34,951 bases of DNA from the NCBI GenBank assembly GCA_025924515.1, contig JAICIE010000023.1, forward strand, positions 1 to 34,951. The letters are read 5' to 3'. This DNA comes from Jatrophihabitans sp. GTDB lineage: Bacteria; Actinomycetota; Actinomycetes; Mycobacteriales; Jatrophihabitantaceae. How positions within the stretch are numbered: position 1 is the first letter of the stretch; each line of letters begins with the position of its first letter. Below the pieces are notes generated by a model. That model was given only the letters and a program-made list of their open reading frames with translations, did no database searches and had not been told where the DNA came from. The translations under genes were made by a program, and so were the position numbers. Below are positions 1-7,081 of the stretch, piece by piece.

Positions 1-446
1 ATCTCGGGGTCGGTGACGGTGACCTGTTCGTGCAGGCGCGCGCCGGCCTTGACCGCCTGCGCCGCGAGCAGGGCGTCGTGGTCGGCGCGGGGCCGGACCA
101 GCGCGTACGGCGGGAAATCGGTGAGGTCGGGCCAGTCGAGGTGCAGCCGGCTGCCGCCGCCGATGACCCGCAGCCCCTTGTTGTGCAGCCACCCGGCGTC
201 CTCGCTGACGTCGACGCCCATGTCGAGAAGGGCCCGGGTGCCGCGGGGGGTGAGGCCGTCGCCGCACACCTTCTCGCGGGGGAAGGAGGTCTTCTCCAGG
301 ACCAGGACGTCGAGGCCGGCGCGGGCGAGCCAGTAGGCGGCGCTACTGCCGGCAGGGCCGGCCCCGACGACGACCACGTCGGCGTCGTGCCGGGCGTCCT
401 CCGGAACGCTGGAGTCAGGGCGGACTGCGGCGCTCGGCGCGGTCAT
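1..446 (-). CDS. Geranylgeranyl reductase family FAD-dependent oxidoreductase, N-terminal part (3' end outside window)
   Basis: The gene reads leftward from an ATG at 446 and runs off the window, leaving about 148 residues. After a short acidic leader the protein shows an FAD-binding Rossmann start (VVVVGAGPAGSSAAY, GxGxxG near residues 28-33), then the family-typical EKTSFPREKVCGDGLTPRG stretch and a downstream PRADHDALL segment. Family members reduce isoprenoid double bonds (geranylgeranyl groups or menaquinone side chains) with FAD and NAD(P)H. The exact substrate cannot be read here. An AGGAG ribosome site lies just upstream of the ATG, and a Rex-like operator lies 25-40 bases upstream. 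In actinobacteria such genes often sit next to the nuo (complex I) operon; whether that is true here lies outside the window. Confidence 0.88.
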   Translation of the reverse strand, partial: MTAPSAAVRPDSSVPEDARHDADVVVVGAGPAGSSAAYWLARAGLDVLVLEKTSFPREKVCGDGLTPRGTRALLDMGVDVSEDAGWLHNKGLRVIGGGSRLHLDWPDLTDFPPYALVRPRADHDALLAAQAVKAGARLHEQVTVTDPE

Positions 447-470
447 CCTGCACTCCTGCCTCGACGACTT

Positions 471-486
471 TGTGAACGTCTTCACG
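471..486 (-). promoter_or_regulatory. Candidate Rex (redox-sensing repressor) operator
   Basis: The bases TGTGAACGTCTTCACG form a near-perfect inverted repeat (GTGAA-CGTC-TTCAC). They match the known Streptomyces Rex operator TGTGAAC...TTCACA in all conserved arm positions except the last base. The site lies between a possible -10 box (501-506, minus strand) and the start codon of the flavoprotein at 446, where a bound repressor would block transcription. Rex senses the NADH/NAD+ ratio. Confidence 0.6.
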
Positions 487-500
487 AGCCTTTCCGCTGC

Positions 501-506
501 AGTGTA
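501..506 (-). promoter_or_regulatory. Possible -10 box of the flavoprotein gene
   Basis: On the minus strand this reads TACACT, fitting TANNNT. Transcription would start at about 494, directly ahead of the Rex-like site. No good -35 hexamer is visible at the right distance, so the call is tentative. Confidence 0.3.
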
Positions 507-568
507 GGCCGCGGAACGAGCGGGTAGGGCGCGTGGGTTGACGGCCTGCCGGTGACAGGCTGGCGGGC

Positions 569-1006
569 GTGTCCGCCGTACGAAACGCGCTCACCGGCAG
601 CCTCGACGCCCGTACCCTGTACCGAATCCTGCAGTTGCGGGTGGACGTCTTCGTCGTCGAGCAGCGCTGCCCCTACCGAGAACTCGACGGGCGCGACCTG
701 GAACCGGCGACGGAGCAGTTCTGGACCGAGTCGGAGGGTGACATCGCCGCGACGCTTCGGGTGCTGGTCGATCCCGACGGACGGTCGCGGATCGGCCGGG
801 TGGCCACGGCGCGACGCTTTCGCGGCCGAGGTCTCGCCGCCGAGCTGATGTCAGCGGCTCTCGTCTCGACCGACCGCTCGGAGGTCGTCCTCGATGCGCA
901 GACCTACCTGTCCGGCTGGTACCGGCGATTCGGGTTCGTGCCGGCCGGTCCGGAGTTCCTCGAGGACGGGATCGCGCACCTGCCGATGGTGCTGCGCCGG
1001 CGGTAA
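569..1006 (+). CDS. ElaA-like GNAT family N-acetyltransferase
   Basis: This 145-residue protein has the ElaA-type opening: LYRILQLRVDVFVVEQRCPYRELDGRDL near residues 16-43, where ElaA proteins carry the RVDVFVVEQ...PY.E.DG signature. The acetyl-CoA pyrophosphate-binding loop is visible as VATARRFRGRGLAAEL (residues ~78-93, the Q/RxxGxG/A element), followed by LDAQTYLSGWYRRFGFVPAG, the usual C-terminal strand region ending in YxxxGF. It should acetylate a small-molecule or protein amine using acetyl-CoA; the substrate is unknown. Length matches the family. The GTG start was chosen because the homology begins right after it, although no clear ribosome site precedes it. It diverges from the flavoprotein gene and converges on the nucleotidyltransferase. 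Confidence 0.85.
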   Translation: MSAVRNALTGSLDARTLYRILQLRVDVFVVEQRCPYRELDGRDLEPATEQFWTESEGDIAATLRVLVDPDGRSRIGRVATARRFRGRGLAAELMSAALVSTDRSEVVLDAQTYLSGWYRRFGFVPAGPEFLEDGIAHLPMVLRRR

Positions 1007-1037
1007 CCCGACCGCTACCCGTCGCTTGTGGCGGCTG

Positions 1038-1053
1038 GCCTCTCATCAGAGGC
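1038..1053. terminator. Hairpin between converging genes
   Basis: GCCTCT-CATC-AGAGGC forms a perfect 6-bp stem with a 4-base loop in the 80-base gap between two converging genes. No T-run follows on either strand, so it is at best a weak or U-tract-free bidirectional terminator. Confidence 0.35.
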
Positions 1054-1086
1054 GCAGCGCCAAACTGAGAAGATTCCGGGAAGGCG

Positions 1087-1809
1087 TCAGGCGGACGAAC
1101 CGCGCTCGTGCGCCTGCCGGGCCTCGATCGCCCGCGCGAGATCCTCGGCGAAGTCGACCTCCACGGCGAAGAGGTCGCTGATGTCGACCGGGGTCACCTT
1201 GACCCCGTCGTGTTGGATGGCCAGCTCGAGCGCCCGCTCGAAGTAGTCCTGGTCGTCGCACTCCTCCAGCCGCCGGACGAGCAACGGCTTGTCCGGCGCC
1301 GACACCAGATTGATCCCGACCGCCTCGCCGAGAGCGTCGCGGACCTGCTTGGAGAGCTCCTCCACCGTTCCGTCGTCGGCGACGGTGTACTTGACCTCCT
1401 CCTCGCCGACGGCGGCCGTGTTCACGGCGATGGCGGAGCGTCCGTCGTCGAGATGGGCCCGCAGCCGGCGCAGCACCTCTGGGTCGAAGACGACGTCGCC
1501 GTTCATCCAGATCACCGGTCCGTCGGAGGAGGCCCGCAACGCCTTCAGCAGGCTCTTCGACGTGTTCGTCTCGTCGTAGCGCTCGTTGTACGCGAACAGC
1601 GCCTCAGGCACCGCCTCCATGATCAGCTCGTGTTTGAAACCCACGACGATGACGATCTGGGCGTCCTGCCCGAAGACCTGCCGGATGTTGTCGATCTGCT
1701 GGGCCATGATCGTGCGTCCGTCGTCGAGCGGGGTCAGCGGCTTGGGCATCGGACGCTTGAGCCGGGTGCCCAGACCAGCGGCGAGGATGGTGACCTGAAC
1801 GGTGGGCAC
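1087..1809 (-). CDS. Phosphocholine cytidylyltransferase-like NTP transferase
   Basis: This 240-residue protein is a GT-A-fold nucleotidyltransferase. It has the signature GLGTRLKRPMPKPL (residues 12-25) that binds the nucleotide triphosphate, a metal-binding Asp in WMNGDVVF (D105), and a C-terminal DLFAVEVDFAEDL that supplies the second metal ligand. Conserved stretches such as YDETNTSKSLL and EAVGINLVSA resemble the LicC/phosphocholine cytidylyltransferase group, which activates phosphocholine or a sugar phosphate as its CDP or NDP derivative in the cytoplasm. The start is the GTG at 1809; the hydrophobic first strand begins four residues later. It stands at the edge of a glycosyltransferase island, so a role in making an activated donor for a cell-surface glycan or polar head group is an inference. 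The exact substrate is not visible. Confidence 0.82.
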   Translation of the reverse strand: MPTVQVTILAAGLGTRLKRPMPKPLTPLDDGRTIMAQQIDNIRQVFGQDAQIVIVVGFKHELIMEAVPEALFAYNERYDETNTSKSLLKALRASSDGPVIWMNGDVVFDPEVLRRLRAHLDDGRSAIAVNTAAVGEEEVKYTVADDGTVEELSKQVRDALGEAVGINLVSAPDKPLLVRRLEECDDQDYFERALELAIQHDGVKVTPVDISDLFAVEVDFAEDLARAIEARQAHERGSSA

Positions 1810-2183
1810 GCGGCGGCTCCAGAGTTCTCGTCGAGAGGCGGTCCGCTCGGCAGGCTACCGGGCAGCGGGCATCGCGGCCTTCTGCACCAAGCCGCGGTGG
1901 AAGGACGAACCGGCACGCCGGCGCCGGCTGAGAAGCGGCGTAAAGGCTCACCAGGCGCGGCTGCTCCCCGGCTCCGGGCCGGCCCTCAGCCGGTCGGGGT
2001 CGCCGCCCGCGGCGGCGCGCCGTGAGCCACAGCGCCGTCGGGTCAGACGAAAACCGGGCCGAAACGCTTGCGGCCCGAACGTCCCGAAGCGCCGGGACGT
2101 TCGTCCCTGTCGCGGCCGCGCGGGCGCAACTGTCATGGGGCCACCGGAGACGGCGTCCGGACGCACGGCATCGGGAGCGTGGC
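1810..2183. other. Intergenic region with two overlapping hairpins
   Basis: This 374-base gap lies between the divergently oriented nucleotidyltransferase and the membrane protein at 2184. I see no convincing gene in it on either strand. It holds the strong hairpin at 2076-2103 and an overlapping weaker one at 2055-2077, described separately. Confidence 0.6.
2055..2103 (+). promoter_or_regulatory. Overlapping inverted repeats in the leader of the membrane protein
   Basis: An 11-bp perfect stem (CGAACGTCCCG at 2076-2086, CGGGACGTTCG at 2093-2103) encloses a 6-base loop. A weaker 6-bp stem (CGGGCC at 2055-2060, GGCCCG at 2072-2077) shares two bases with its left arm, so the two hairpins exclude each other when the outer pairs are formed. 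No T-run follows. It may be an operator, an attenuator or an RNA element about 80 bases ahead of the start codon at 2184. Confidence 0.5.
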
Positions 2184-2861
2184 ATGACGACCCTCAGAGC
2201 AGGCGGTGACCTGGCGCCGCCTCCTGCGCGGACCGGTTCGCTGCCGGCGATCGCGGGCGCTGTCTATGTCGCCGCCTGGCTCGGTGGGCTGGCGGTGCAC
2301 TTCTCGAGTCCTGCCGTCGACGCGCCGGCGAGCGAGATCGGCCGGCATTTCCGTGCGTACGGCACGGCCGCCCTCGTGCAGTCGCTGCTCGTTCACGGCG
2401 TCGCCGGGCTTGCCCTCGGCGTCGTCGCCTGGGCGGTCTCGCGGCGCGCCTCGTATTGGGGGCAACCGGCGACCGGCAACGTCCTGAAGGCGACTGGCTG
2501 GGCCGCGGCGGTGGCATCGCTCGTGCAGATGGCGCTGGGCGTGATACTGGCCGGCGCAGCAGTCAGGATCAGCGACGGCACCGCCAACCGCCTCTTCGAC
2601 GCGGTCAATCAGCTGGACGGCGTCAAGATGTTGCTGCTCGCCGTCATGGTGGCCTGCGGAGTCGCCCTTGCCCGCGCCCGGATCCTGCCGCGCTGGCTCG
2701 GGATCGAGGGAGCGGTCCTGCTCCTCGCGCTCGTCGTCGCCGGCGTGGGATATGCGGCACTGTCCCCCGCGCTGGGGGCCGCGGCCGAGCTGGCGCTGGT
2801 CCTGCTGCTGGTCTGGGTCGGCGCCGCCGGCGTCGCGGCACGGTCGCCGCGGTCGACCTGA
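2184..2861 (+). CDS. Integral membrane protein of unknown function
   Basis: This 225-residue protein has about six membrane-spanning stretches: SLPAIAGAVYVAAWLGGLAV, ALVQSLLVHGVAGLALGVVAW, the segment around AVASLVQMALGVILAGAA, KMLLLAVMVACGVALARA, IEGAVLLLALVVAGVGYAAL and LALVLLLVWVGAAGV. No catalytic motif is visible. The ATG at 2184 is chosen because a GGGAG ribosome site lies 7 bases upstream and the sequence before it is arginine-rich and unlike a membrane protein N-terminus. The general shape resembles small actinobacterial DUF4386-like membrane proteins, but I cannot assign it. It interrupts the glycan island and converges on the GT4 gene ending at 2868. Confidence 0.8.
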   Translation: MTTLRAGGDLAPPPARTGSLPAIAGAVYVAAWLGGLAVHFSSPAVDAPASEIGRHFRAYGTAALVQSLLVHGVAGLALGVVAWAVSRRASYWGQPATGNVLKATGWAAAVASLVQMALGVILAGAAVRISDGTANRLFDAVNQLDGVKMLLLAVMVACGVALARARILPRWLGIEGAVLLLALVVAGVGYAALSPALGAAAELALVLLLVWVGAAGVAARSPRST

Positions 2862-2867
2862 GATACG

Positions 2868-3923
2868 TCACCGGACCGCGACGCCGGCCCGCGCCCGGTC
2901 GAGGACGGCGTACGTCCGCCGCCCCATGAGCGCCGCGTCGAGCCGCTCGGACGCGCGGCGGTGTGCGCGCCCGCCCAGGACGCGGCGGCGCCGCGGGTCG
3001 GCCAGCAGCACGGCGAGAGCGTCGGCCAGAGCCGGAGCGTCCGCGGGCGGGACCACGACCGCGTCCTCCCCCACCGCGTGGGCGACCGCGCCAACGTCGG
3101 TGACCACGCACGGGCGCCCCTCGGCCATCGCCTCGAGGAGCGCGAGGGGCATGGACTCGCGCCGCGACGGGAGGCAGAACAGGTCGAGGTCGGCCAGGAA
3201 GGCGTGCGCGTCGCGGACGAATCCGCAGAAGTCGACGGGCAGCCCCTGCGCCGCGCACCGCAGGAGCGCTTCGTCGCGTCCGGCGCCGCCGATGACCACC
3301 TCCAGCGCGACACCTCGACCGACCAGGATCCGGACGGCGTCGATCAGGACGTCGAACCCTTTCTGGTCGGTCAACCGCCCGAGCGCGCCGATCCGCGGCA
3401 CCGCTCGGCGCGGGAGCGGGCGCGGCGCCGCCGGCACGTCGACCCCGTTCGGGACGACCTCGACCCGTTCCGCCGGGACCCCGAGTTCGGTCAGCAACTG
3501 CCGGCGGCCGTCGAGCGACGGCGTGAGGACGGCCGCCAGGCGTTGGTACAGCGCGGCCAGGCGCTCGCGTCGGGCACCGGTTCCGGTGTCCCCCGACAGG
3601 TGCAGCACTCCGACGGTCGGCGCAACGGCAAGCGCGGCCGCGAGCGCCGCCGCGTTGGAGCCGGGATCGACGAGATTGACCACGACGACGTCCGGGCGGG
3701 TGTCGGCGATGGCGCAGCGCAGTTCGGGCGCCGCGTCGCGATGCCGGGCGAGCGGCACGGTGGTTCCCGGCGTGAAGTCGGAGAACCCGGCCGCCACCGG
3801 CGCCGCGACCACGATCGACGGCGCCCAACCGTTCGGCTGCGCCCGACGCAGCAGGTGGGTGAGATAGACCTCCGCGCCGCCCCACGCGTCGGAGTCGACG
3901 ACGAACGTGACGCGCGAGCTCAC
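2868..3923 (-). CDS. GT4 family glycosyltransferase
   Basis: This 351-residue GT-B fold enzyme has an N-terminal acceptor domain with the GGAEVYL glycine motif (residues ~15-21) and a C-terminal nucleotide-sugar domain. The latter carries VPNGVD (158-162), GRLTDQKGFDVLIDA (182-196) and the retaining EX7E pair in RRESMPLALLEAMAEG (E256 and E264), followed by VVTDVGAVAH. It should transfer a sugar from an NDP-sugar to a growing lipid-linked or surface glycan at the cytoplasmic face. The start is a GTG at 3923; only a weak GC-rich ribosome site is seen. It diverges from the fused glycosyltransferase at 4040, with 116 bases between them that may hold a shared promoter region. Donor and acceptor cannot be read from the sequence. 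Confidence 0.9.
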   Translation of the reverse strand: MSSRVTFVVDSDAWGGAEVYLTHLLRRAQPNGWAPSIVVAAPVAAGFSDFTPGTTVPLARHRDAAPELRCAIADTRPDVVVVNLVDPGSNAAALAAALAVAPTVGVLHLSGDTGTGARRERLAALYQRLAAVLTPSLDGRRQLLTELGVPAERVEVVPNGVDVPAAPRPLPRRAVPRIGALGRLTDQKGFDVLIDAVRILVGRGVALEVVIGGAGRDEALLRCAAQGLPVDFCGFVRDAHAFLADLDLFCLPSRRESMPLALLEAMAEGRPCVVTDVGAVAHAVGEDAVVVPPADAPALADALAVLLADPRRRRVLGGRAHRRASERLDAALMGRRTYAVLDRARAGVAVR

Positions 3924-4039
3924 CCGGCGTCCGGCGGCGTCGCCGGTCCCCCGATCATGGTCGAGCGCACGCCTGCCGCCATGCTGGAAAGTAGATCATT
4001 CGGGGTCGGCCGGGCGGCACGGCCGGGGAGGGGGCGCCG

Positions 4040-5860
4040 GTGGTCGGGTCGGTCGGGCTGCGGCGGGTGGCCGTGCTGATTCCCGTGTACGACCAGTCGG
4101 CGTTCCTGTCCCGCTGTCTGGAGAGCCTGCTCGCGCAGGAGCTGTCGCAGTGGGAAGCGGTCGTCCTCGACGACGGGTCGCCCGACCCGCAGGCGGTGCG
4201 TGCCGCCGTCGGCGCGGTCGCGGATCCCCGACTGAAACTGCTCGGGTGGCCGCACAACCGGGGTCTCGGCGCGACGCTGAATGCCGGGATCGACGCCACG
4301 TCCGCCGCCGTCCTGGCGTATCTCCCGGCCGACGACGTGTGGTCGCCCGACCACCTGGCTCGGCTGCTCGACGCTCTCGCCGACCCGTCGATCGTCGTGG
4401 CCCGGGCGGCGCTGGCCGAGCCGTCGGACACGTCCTACGCGCAGCTGGTGCAGGTCGCACACCGCCGGACGGACGACCGGTGGACCGAGCGAGCGGAGCT
4501 GGAGACCGACGACCTGGACCGGCTGATGTGGCGCCGGGTGTCGGCGCGCGGGAGCTGCGTGGACACCGGGCGGGTCACCTGCGCGTGGACCCGCCATCCG
4601 GGGCAACGCTCCCGTGCGCTGCGGGAGGCGTTCGACGGCGGGCTGAACGTCTTCCGCACCCGGTACCGGGTCGCCGAACCGCTGCGCTTCGCCTCGACCG
4701 ACGGCGGCGATGTCGACGAAGTGGCGCGATATGCCCGGTTCCGCGACCGCAGCTATCCGACGAGTCCGGACGGCCTGGAGATCCTCGTCGTCGGCGAGCT
4801 GGCCTTCAACCCGGAACGGGTGCTCGCGCTGCGCGAACGCGGTCACCGTCTCACCGGGCTGTGGACCGCCGACGGACTCGGTGACGCCACGGTGGGGCCC
4901 CTTCCCTTCGGCCACGTCCTCGACCTGGATCGCGACTCGTGGCAGGACGGCGTGCGCCGGCTGCGGCCGGACGTTCTCTGGGCGCAGCTGAACTGGCGGG
5001 CGGTCCCGCTGGCTGCCGCGGTCCGGGCGGCGTTCCCGCAGCTGCCGTTCGTCTGGCACTTCAAGGAGGCGCCGCAGCGGAGCATCGCCCGCGGCGAATG
5101 GCCGCTGCTGGCGCACCTGGTGTGCTCCGCGGACGCGTGTCTGTTCGCCACCGCGGAGGAGCGCGACTGGTTCGCTCTCGCGCTCCACGGGCGGGTCGAT
5201 CCGGACCGGCTGGGTGTGCTCGACGGCGACCTGCCGAAACGCGACTGGCTCGACGCGCCGGCGACCGCCAAGCTCTCGGCCGAGGACGGCTCGCCGCACA
5301 CGGCCGTGGTCGGCCGCCCGTCCGGGCTGCACGCCGCCTGGCTGCTCGACCTGGCTCGGCGAGGGGTGCATACGCACCTCTACGGACAGGTCCGCGCCCC
5401 GGGGCCGAAGGGCTCCTGGACCGCCTGGCTCGACGAGGCGCTGTCCGGCGCGCCGGGATTCGTGCACCTGCATCCGTCGGTGGGACCGGAGAGCTGGGTG
5501 CGTGAGCTGTCCCGCTACGACGCGGGCTGGCTGCACCGCTTTCGCAGCGACAACGGCGGGGACCTGCGCCGGGCCAGCTGGGACGATCTCAACTCGCCGG
5601 CCCGGCTGCCCGTCCTGCTCGCCGCCGGGTTGCCGGTACTGCAACGGGAGAACCCCGGCTCGCTGGTGTCCGTGGAGCGCGTCGTCCGCCGGGACGCGAC
5701 CGGGCTGTGTTACCGGTCGGCCGAGCACGTGGCGTGGCTGCTGCAGGAGGAGCTGTCGACGCGGTCGGCGGCAGCGGCCGCGCGGGCGGCCCGGGAGCGA
5801 CACACCTTCGACCACCACGCCGACCGGCTGGTGCGGGTGTTCCGGTCCGTCCTGCGCTGA
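4040..5860 (+). CDS. Two-domain glycosyltransferase (GT2 plus GT-B-like)
   Basis: This 606-residue protein starts at a GTG preceded by a purine-rich ribosome site (GGGGAGGGGG, 4025-4034). Residues ~9-230 are a GT-A family-2 domain: VAVLIPVYDQSAFLSRCLESL, VVLDDGSPD, NRGLGATLNAGI, and PADDVWSPDHL, where D98-D99 stands in for the metal-binding DxD. From about residue 246 (LEILVVGELAFNPERVLALRERGH) a second domain begins. It looks like a GT-B glycosyltransferase with HLHPSVGPESWVRELSRYDAGWLHRF and LPVLLAAGLPVLQRENPG near the C-terminus, the place where GT-B enzymes bind the nucleotide sugar. No clear EX7E pair is visible in the second half. The fusion suggests two successive or coordinated sugar transfers by one protein. 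It ends 7 bases before the stop of the converging GT4 gene. Confidence 0.83.
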   Translation: MVGSVGLRRVAVLIPVYDQSAFLSRCLESLLAQELSQWEAVVLDDGSPDPQAVRAAVGAVADPRLKLLGWPHNRGLGATLNAGIDATSAAVLAYLPADDVWSPDHLARLLDALADPSIVVARAALAEPSDTSYAQLVQVAHRRTDDRWTERAELETDDLDRLMWRRVSARGSCVDTGRVTCAWTRHPGQRSRALREAFDGGLNVFRTRYRVAEPLRFASTDGGDVDEVARYARFRDRSYPTSPDGLEILVVGELAFNPERVLALRERGHRLTGLWTADGLGDATVGPLPFGHVLDLDRDSWQDGVRRLRPDVLWAQLNWRAVPLAAAVRAAFPQLPFVWHFKEAPQRSIARGEWPLLAHLVCSADACLFATAEERDWFALALHGRVDPDRLGVLDGDLPKRDWLDAPATAKLSAEDGSPHTAVVGRPSGLHAAWLLDLARRGVHTHLYGQVRAPGPKGSWTAWLDEALSGAPGFVHLHPSVGPESWVRELSRYDAGWLHRFRSDNGGDLRRASWDDLNSPARLPVLLAAGLPVLQRENPGSLVSVERVVRRDATGLCYRSAEHVAWLLQEELSTRSAAAAARAARERHTFDHHADRLVRVFRSVLR

Positions 5861-5867
5861 GATGCGC

Positions 5868-7079
5868 TCACTCGGCGACCTCGCGGTAGAGGTGGACCAG
5901 GTCGGCGGCGTGCGCGGCGGGGTCGTGCCGCTCCCGAACCCGGGCCCAGCCGGCGGCGCCCATGCGCGCGCCCTCCCCGGGCGCCGCGACCAGTCGCGCC
6001 AGCGCCGCGGACAGCTGCGGCGCGCTTCCCGGCGGGACCAGCACCCCGGTGACGCCGTCCTCGACCAGCTCGGGGATCCCGCCGATCCGCGAGGCGACGA
6101 CCGGGACGCCCTGCGCAGCCGCTTCCAGCACCGCCATCGGGCAGTTCTCCTCCCACAGTGCCGGCAGGACGGCGGCGGTCGCGCCGCGCAGCTGCGCGGT
6201 GACCTGGTCGGGAGGCAGCGGGCCGAGCAGGTCGACCGATAACCGCTGCGCGGCCACCCGGGCTCGGACCTGCTCGGCTCGGCGTCCGGAGCCGACCAGC
6301 CGGAGGCGCACGCCCGCCGGGAGCGTTGCGGCCGCGGCGAGGAGGACGTCGATGCCCTTCTCGCCCACCAGCCGGCCCGCGTAGACGAGGTAGGGCGGCT
6401 GGTCGGGCGCGGGCCGAGGCGCGGGTGCGGCCGCCACCGGGTTGGGGAGCACCCGCATCCGGGCGGCCGGCAACCCGGCCTCGACCATCCGGTCGCGCAG
6501 GAAGGCGCTGGGCGCTACGAACCGGTCGACCCGGCGGTAGAGGCCACGGGCCTGACCGGCGTACGCGTCGACGGCTGCCGCGACCGACCGCCAGCGCGAC
6601 CCCTCGAGGCATCCGTGGCGCGCGACCTCGAGATATCGGCCCGCCAGGCACCGCGTGCACGGCTCGCCGTGCACGAAGAAGCGGTAGTTCGGACAGCCCG
6701 GCTTGTAGTCGTGCAGGGTCATGACCGTCGGCACGCGGCGGCGCCGCAGCGCGTCGAGCACCGACGTGGTCAGCCGTTCGAAGATGTGGTGCACGTGCGC
6801 CACGTCCGGACGGACCCGGTCGATCACCTCCGACAGTGCGCGGTAGGCGCGCGGTGACCAGACGCCGGCCCAGGCCTCGCCGAACCGGGTCCGCGACCCG
6901 TCCCCCGCCGCCCGGGGCAGCAGGTCGCGCACCGGCGTGGGGAGGCTGTCGGCCTCCGCAATTGCGAACGGGATGACCTCGTGCCCGCTCGCCGCGAGGA
7001 CCTGCGCGGTGAGGACGAGCATGGTTTCCGCCCCGCCGGGGCCCTGGGTCCAGTGATTGCCGACGAGCAGCACCCGCAC
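5868..7079 (-). CDS. GT4 family glycosyltransferase with Cys-rich insert
   Basis: This 403-residue retaining GT-B enzyme has the N-terminal GPGGAETM loop (residues ~13-20), VAHVHHIF, then HDYKPGCPNYRFF followed by GEPCTRCL. That gives four cysteines (C129, C141, C144, C157) typical of one actinobacterial GT4 subgroup, possibly binding metal. The C-terminal domain carries YAGRLVGEKGIDVLL, the EX7E pair E311/E319 in WEENCPMAVLEA, and SRIGGIPELVEDGVTGVLV. The GTG at 7079 is chosen because it starts the first beta strand, lies two bases after the stop of the upstream dehydrogenase gene, and has an AAGGAAA ribosome site inside that gene's last codons. It is the third gene of an apparent operon (Gfo/Idh, MDR, GT4) and probably transfers the sugar those enzymes help to make. 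Confidence 0.9.
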   Translation of the reverse strand: MRVLLVGNHWTQGPGGAETMLVLTAQVLAASGHEVIPFAIAEADSLPTPVRDLLPRAAGDGSRTRFGEAWAGVWSPRAYRALSEVIDRVRPDVAHVHHIFERLTTSVLDALRRRRVPTVMTLHDYKPGCPNYRFFVHGEPCTRCLAGRYLEVARHGCLEGSRWRSVAAAVDAYAGQARGLYRRVDRFVAPSAFLRDRMVEAGLPAARMRVLPNPVAAAPAPRPAPDQPPYLVYAGRLVGEKGIDVLLAAAATLPAGVRLRLVGSGRRAEQVRARVAAQRLSVDLLGPLPPDQVTAQLRGATAAVLPALWEENCPMAVLEAAAQGVPVVASRIGGIPELVEDGVTGVLVPPGSAPQLSAALARLVAAPGEGARMGAAGWARVRERHDPAAHAADLVHLYREVAE

Positions 7080-7081
7080 TA

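Noticed and set aside
538-565. TTGACG -35 box for the acetyltransferase gene
   Set aside because: No -10-like hexamer lies at 16-19 bases; the only candidate is too close.
3920-5818. 632-codon open frame on the minus strand opposite the fused glycosyltransferase
   Set aside because: It is the antisense shadow of a clear glycosyltransferase gene in GC-rich DNA: Arg/Pro/Gly-rich, with no domain and no ribosome site.
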